DNA of 43,439 nucleotides from NCBI GenBank assembly GCA_020852655.1, contig JADZAI010000111.1:1-43439 (forward strand). Direction: 5' to 3'. The DNA comes from Alphaproteobacteria bacterium. Lineage in GTDB: Bacteria > Pseudomonadota > Alphaproteobacteria > Micropepsales > Micropepsaceae. Below the pieces are notes generated by a model. The model searched no databases. It saw nothing but the letters and a program-made list of their open reading frames with translations, and had not been told where the DNA came from. Made by a program: the position numbers and the translations under genes. Positions 40,409 to 43,439 of the stretch are shown in pieces. Numbering within the stretch: the stretch's first letter is position 1; each line of letters opens with the position of its first letter.

Positions 40409-40500
40409 ACAGAGCGCGGACGCGCCCCCTTACACCAGCATCGGCATATGACGTAGAGCGTCGCGGGGTCGGCGCCGTCGCAGGGGCCGGAAAGCAAGAC

Positions 40501-40527
40501 GGCCGCCCTTTGGGGGCGGCCGCTTTT
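40501..40527 (+). terminator. Rho-independent terminator
   Basis: GGCCGCCC-TTTGG-GGGCGGCC, an 8-bp GC stem with a 5-nt loop, is followed by GCTTTT on the plus strand. It would stop transcripts from zur. On the minus strand GTCTTGCTTTC follows, so it may also serve the TonB receptor gene. Confidence 0.75.
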
Positions 40528-40566
40528 GTGTCGGGAAGGCGGGCGGGGCTTGGCCCCGCCATGTTC

Positions 40567-43254
40567 TCAATAGGTGTAGGCCAGCGTGAAGCCGTAGGTG
40601 GCCGGCATGCCGTTATACTTCACGATCACGTCGTTCACGTGGGCATTGGTGACGAAGTAGTACTCGTCCGTCACGTTGCGGCCCCACACCTGGAGACGCC
40701 AGTGATCGGTCTCGATGCCGGCCCGCAGGTCGAGCAGCGTGTAGGAGTCGATCTTCAGGATGTCTGCCGGCTGGTTGTTCTGCGTGGGCGTGCCCGAGCC
40801 CGGCGGGAAGTAGGGCGCGTCCTTGAAGAAGAAGCCCGGCGTCGAATCCTGGAAGTTGACGTTGCCGCCGATGAAGGCGGTCATGTCGTTGCCGATGTCC
40901 CAGTCATACTGCACGTCGACCTGAGCCTGCCATTCCGGAGCCGACGGGAATTGCTGGCCCGTCAGGTCCACGTTCTGGCTGAACGGATCGTAGTTGTAGT
41001 AGTGGCCGTCATGGCAGCCCGGGACGGCGATCGTACCCGGATCTTCCTTCGAGCATTTGTCGACGCGGCTGTGGCTGTAGCTGACCGACGGGGCGATACG
41101 CAGGCCGTCGATCGGCGTCCACACGGCCGAGATCTCGAAGCCCTCGACATGCGACTTGGGCACGTTGACGAGCGCCGGGAGCGGACCGAACACCGGATCG
41201 ATGACGGCGCCGAGGAGCTGCTTGTCCTTGTAGTCGTAGTAGAAGGCAGCCGCGTTCACCTGGAGCGTATCGTCGAACAGCGTCGCCTTGACGCCGATTT
41301 CGTACGCCAGCAGGCCTTCCTGAACCGCAGGCACGAGCTGGGTGAAGGCCGAGGTCGCAACCGTCGGATAGGCACCCTGCTTAGAGCCCTGCTTCACGTT
41401 GGCATAGATCAGCGTGTCTTCGTTCGGCTTCCAGTTCAGGCCGATCTTCCAGGACAAATTGTCCTGCGTCAGCTCGTCGTAGAAGGTTTCCGGATGGAAC
41501 AGCGGGCCGGGGCCGGTCGTCGAGCAGGCGAACGGTCCGAGGTCCACACCGAGGCCGCCAGGCGCGCCGGGCTGGAGGTATTGCTGAAGGGTGATCGTTC
41601 CGTTCAGCATCTGAAGCAGGTTCTGGATGCCCTGCGAGACCTTCGACCACGTTCCGTCGCCGCCGTCGTTGCCGCACCCGAAGGACGACTTGAAGGTGTG
41701 CGTGTAGCGCACGCCGGCCTCGACCGCGAGCTGGTCGGTGATCTGGTACTCGCCGCTGGCGAAGGCCGCGTAGGATTCCGTCTCCTGCTTGTTCGTCGGG
41801 GCCGTCGGGCCGAGATCGATCAGGTAGAAGTCCGGCACGTCGACGACGTTGAAGCCGGCCGCCGTACAGGCCGCCTGACCGCCGCAGAGCACCGCGCCGG
41901 GCAGCGCCGTCGGGCTCGCCGTCGATCCGCCATAGGTCTGGAGGAAGCGGTCATACGTGCCGTCATGCTCGTAGTTGGCGCCGACGACCCAGTTGCCGGT
42001 GCCGTTGAACGTGCCGGCGACGCGCAGTTCCTGATACCAGGTCTCGATATAGCCCTGCTGGTTGTTCTCGTAGTCCTGGTAGACCGTGCCGTCGCCTTCC
42101 AGATAGGTGTCGCGCTGGAAGTTCTGGTACGAGCTGAGCGAGGTGATCACGACATCGCCGCCGAGGTCGTAATCCATCCGCAGCGAGATGTTGTAATAGG
42201 TGTTGTCCTTGTCGGCCGCGTGGCAGTCGGTCGAGGCTTCCGGCTCGAGCTGGCCGAGCGGGACCGTGTTGAACGGCGGATCGAACGGCGAATCGTTGAC
42301 GCACGGTCCCCAGTCGGCGGCGCGGTTGTCCTTCGGCGCGAAGGGATAGTGCGAGCCGCCGACGGCGCCATGCTGGTTGAACGGATAGACGCCGATACGC
42401 GGGTCGAGGAAGCTGACCGGGCTCAGCACTGCGATGCCCGCGAGGGCCGGCATCTGGGTGTCGCTCTTGTCGACGAAGCCGCTGACCGTCAGCAGCGCCG
42501 TGAACTTGTCGTCCGGCTGCCACTCGAGGGCGGCGCGGCCGGTCCACATGTTCGACTTGCCCCATTCGTCGGGGCGCGTGTAGCTCTGCTGCCAGGGCCC
42601 GCTCTGGAGCGTGCGCAGGGCGACGCGATAATTCAGCGTGTCGGTGAGCGGCCCGCTGACATAGCCTTGCAGGTCGACCGTGTTGAAGCGGCTATACGAC
42701 AGCGTCGCACCCGCCGTGAACTCGTCGGTCGGCTTGTTGGCGATGTAGTTGACCGAACCGCCCGTCGCGTTGGAGCCGAAGGCCACGCCCTGCGGACCTT
42801 TGAGGATTTCCACCCGCGAGACGTCGAGGCCCGCACCCGTCGTCATGATCGAGTAGGGCAGCGGAACTTCGTCGGAGTAGACGGACACGGTCGGCGCGGC
42901 GGCCAGCGAGGTGTCCTGGAAGCCGACGCCGCGCAGGGCGTAGATCGGCGTGCCGTAGAAGGACAGCGTATAGGTGAAGCCGGGAACGATCTTGGTGAGC
43001 TGCGAGGTGTCGGTGACGCCGAGCTTGGTCAGTTCCTTGCCCGAAGCCGCCTGCACCGACATGGCCACGTCGTTGATGCGCTGCTGCACCTTGTTCGCCG
43101 TGACGACGACCGTTTCGTCGCCCGTCCCGCCTGCGGCCGGCGCGGGGGCCGGCGCCGGAGCCGGCGTTTCCTGGGCGAGACCTGTACCGTAGAGCGCTGC
43201 GCCGAGCGCTAGGGACATGGCTGCGCTGCCAAGCAGCGCGGTATACCGCGACAT
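40567..43254 (-). CDS. TonB-dependent outer-membrane receptor
   Basis: An 895-residue receptor with a signal peptide (cleavage near GLAQ-ETPAP), an Ala/Pro repeat linker, a TonB-box-like DETVVVTANK, and the plug domain (SQLTKIVPGFT, IYALRGVGFQD, VSRVEILKGPQGVAFGSNATGG, GSVNYIANKP). A 22-strand barrel follows, ending ATYGFTLAYTY. It imports a scarce substrate with TonB energy; many such receptors in Sphingomonadales and Caulobacterales bring in carbohydrates, siderophores or hydrophobic compounds. No transporter or degradative gene is next to it, so the substrate is unknown. The start is set by GGGAGG before ATG 43254; the frame is open to 43293. Confidence 0.94.
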   Translation of the reverse strand: MSRYTALLGSAAMSLALGAALYGTGLAQETPAPAPAPAPAAGGTGDETVVVTANKVQQRINDVAMSVQAASGKELTKLGVTDTSQLTKIVPGFTYTLSFYGTPIYALRGVGFQDTSLAAAPTVSVYSDEVPLPYSIMTTGAGLDVSRVEILKGPQGVAFGSNATGGSVNYIANKPTDEFTAGATLSYSRFNTVDLQGYVSGPLTDTLNYRVALRTLQSGPWQQSYTRPDEWGKSNMWTGRAALEWQPDDKFTALLTVSGFVDKSDTQMPALAGIAVLSPVSFLDPRIGVYPFNQHGAVGGSHYPFAPKDNRAADWGPCVNDSPFDPPFNTVPLGQLEPEASTDCHAADKDNTYYNISLRMDYDLGGDVVITSLSSYQNFQRDTYLEGDGTVYQDYENNQQGYIETWYQELRVAGTFNGTGNWVVGANYEHDGTYDRFLQTYGGSTASPTALPGAVLCGGQAACTAAGFNVVDVPDFYLIDLGPTAPTNKQETESYAAFASGEYQITDQLAVEAGVRYTHTFKSSFGCGNDGGDGTWSKVSQGIQNLLQMLNGTITLQQYLQPGAPGGLGVDLGPFACSTTGPGPLFHPETFYDELTQDNLSWKIGLNWKPNEDTLIYANVKQGSKQGAYPTVATSAFTQLVPAVQEGLLAYEIGVKATLFDDTLQVNAAAFYYDYKDKQLLGAVIDPVFGPLPALVNVPKSHVEGFEISAVWTPIDGLRIAPSVSYSHSRVDKCSKEDPGTIAVPGCHDGHYYNYDPFSQNVDLTGQQFPSAPEWQAQVDVQYDWDIGNDMTAFIGGNVNFQDSTPGFFFKDAPYFPPGSGTPTQNNQPADILKIDSYTLLDLRAGIETDHWRLQVWGRNVTDEYYFVTNAHVNDVIVKYNGMPATYGFTLAYTY

Positions 43255-43329
43255 TCGTACCCTCCCTGGCCGGCCCACCTCGGACGGCCTCATTGTCGTT
43301 TACCGGGAAAGTGCGCAAGTAGCTGGTTA

Positions 43330-43349
43330 TTTTAGTACGCGGACTAAAA
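43330..43349. promoter_or_regulatory. Perfect dyad before the TonB-dependent receptor
   Basis: TTTTAGT-ACGCGG-ACTAAAA, 7-bp perfect arms with a 6-bp spacer, sits 76 bp upstream of the receptor start. Looser flanking matches (CTGGT ... ACCAG) extend it. It is placed where an operator overlapping the promoter is expected. Confidence 0.6.
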
Positions 43350-43439
43350 CCAGGCCAGCGCAATCCCCCAGCACAGTGTCGATGCGCGGATAATTATATT
43401 GCACTCCAAGTTCTGTCCAGCGCGGGAACCCGGCAAATC

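Larger units (their letters stand above)
40094..40566. other. 473-bp region of repeats between zur and the TonB-dependent receptor
   Basis: No real gene. A 76-codon frame at 40101-40331 on the minus strand is translated repeat (for example IAGTSPAMT). The region holds the 25-bp hairpin at 40170, the long imperfect inverted repeat at 40262-40408 and a terminator at 40501. Confidence 0.75.

Noticed and set aside
40510..43212. A 900-codon plus-strand frame antisense to the TonB-dependent receptor
   Set aside because: The minus strand encodes an unmistakable receptor with signal peptide, plug and barrel. The antisense product is rich in Arg, Val, Ala and Gly with no family motif, as expected of a frame kept open by high GC.

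Overview
The window is about 43.4 kb of GC-rich DNA, densely coded on both strands, from a free-living Gram-negative bacterium. It most likely belongs to the Alphaproteobacteria. The reasons are a redox-active CnoX-type thioredoxin followed by LonN-domain, Trm112-like and DUF971 genes, BA14K-like small exported proteins, a single-chain acyl-CoA carboxylase, a glnK-amtB pair behind a sigma-54-type promoter, Zur, and a large TonB-dependent receptor. I cannot fix the genus. No phage, insertion sequence, CRISPR array or plasmid gene is visible. The only mobile-looking DNA is palindromic intergenic repeats (REP-like) at 33.2 kb and 40.2-40.4 kb, with a possible fragment after the tRNA at 28.3 kb.

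Layout. 1-5.1 kb: the 5' part of tRNA-Gly, then a tightly packed plus-strand run (exported protein, Ala-tRNA(Pro) deacylase, CnoX, LonN domain, Trm112-like, DUF971, small membrane protein) that converges on a UbiH-family hydroxylase. 5.2-7.3 kb: glnK-amtB with a strong terminator. 7.3-12.4 kb: a small exported protein, then a one-polypeptide biotin-dependent acyl-CoA carboxylase followed by an Old Yellow Enzyme reductase. 12.4-16.6 kb: a LysR regulator divergent from a small membrane protein and a membrane-anchored linalool-dehydratase-like protein, then an HpcH/HpaI aldolase. 16.6-19 kb: an outer-membrane beta-barrel and two BA14K-like proteins. 19-23.7 kb: rsgA with a possible leader ORF, a two-component system, an exported HExxH protein and a 47-residue exported peptide. 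23.8-28.3 kb: housekeeping genes argG, folD, DUF167, yggT, a TraB/GumN protein and tRNA-Ala(CGC). 28.4-32.5 kb: an RTX protein, a FliL-like exported protein and a glycosyltransferase. 32.5-39.5 kb: a minus-strand cluster reading two paralogous diiron proteins, glycosyltransferase, unknown protein, AlkB-like dioxygenase, flavin monooxygenase-like protein, TetR. 39.6-43.3 kb: Zur and a TonB-dependent receptor.

The most unusual material is the pair of diiron proteins, which carry a complete ligand set and unevenly conserved DNA, with a perfect dyad operator in front. Next come the membrane-fused linalool-dehydratase-like protein behind a LysR box, and the tetR upstream region, in which two GAATGA-type dyads lie either side of a 144-bp inverted-repeat element. 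These three loci suggest regulated uptake and oxidation of hydrophobic substrates; that is inference, and no substrate can be named from sequence alone. All identifications come from reading motifs and from memory of the families; no database search was possible.
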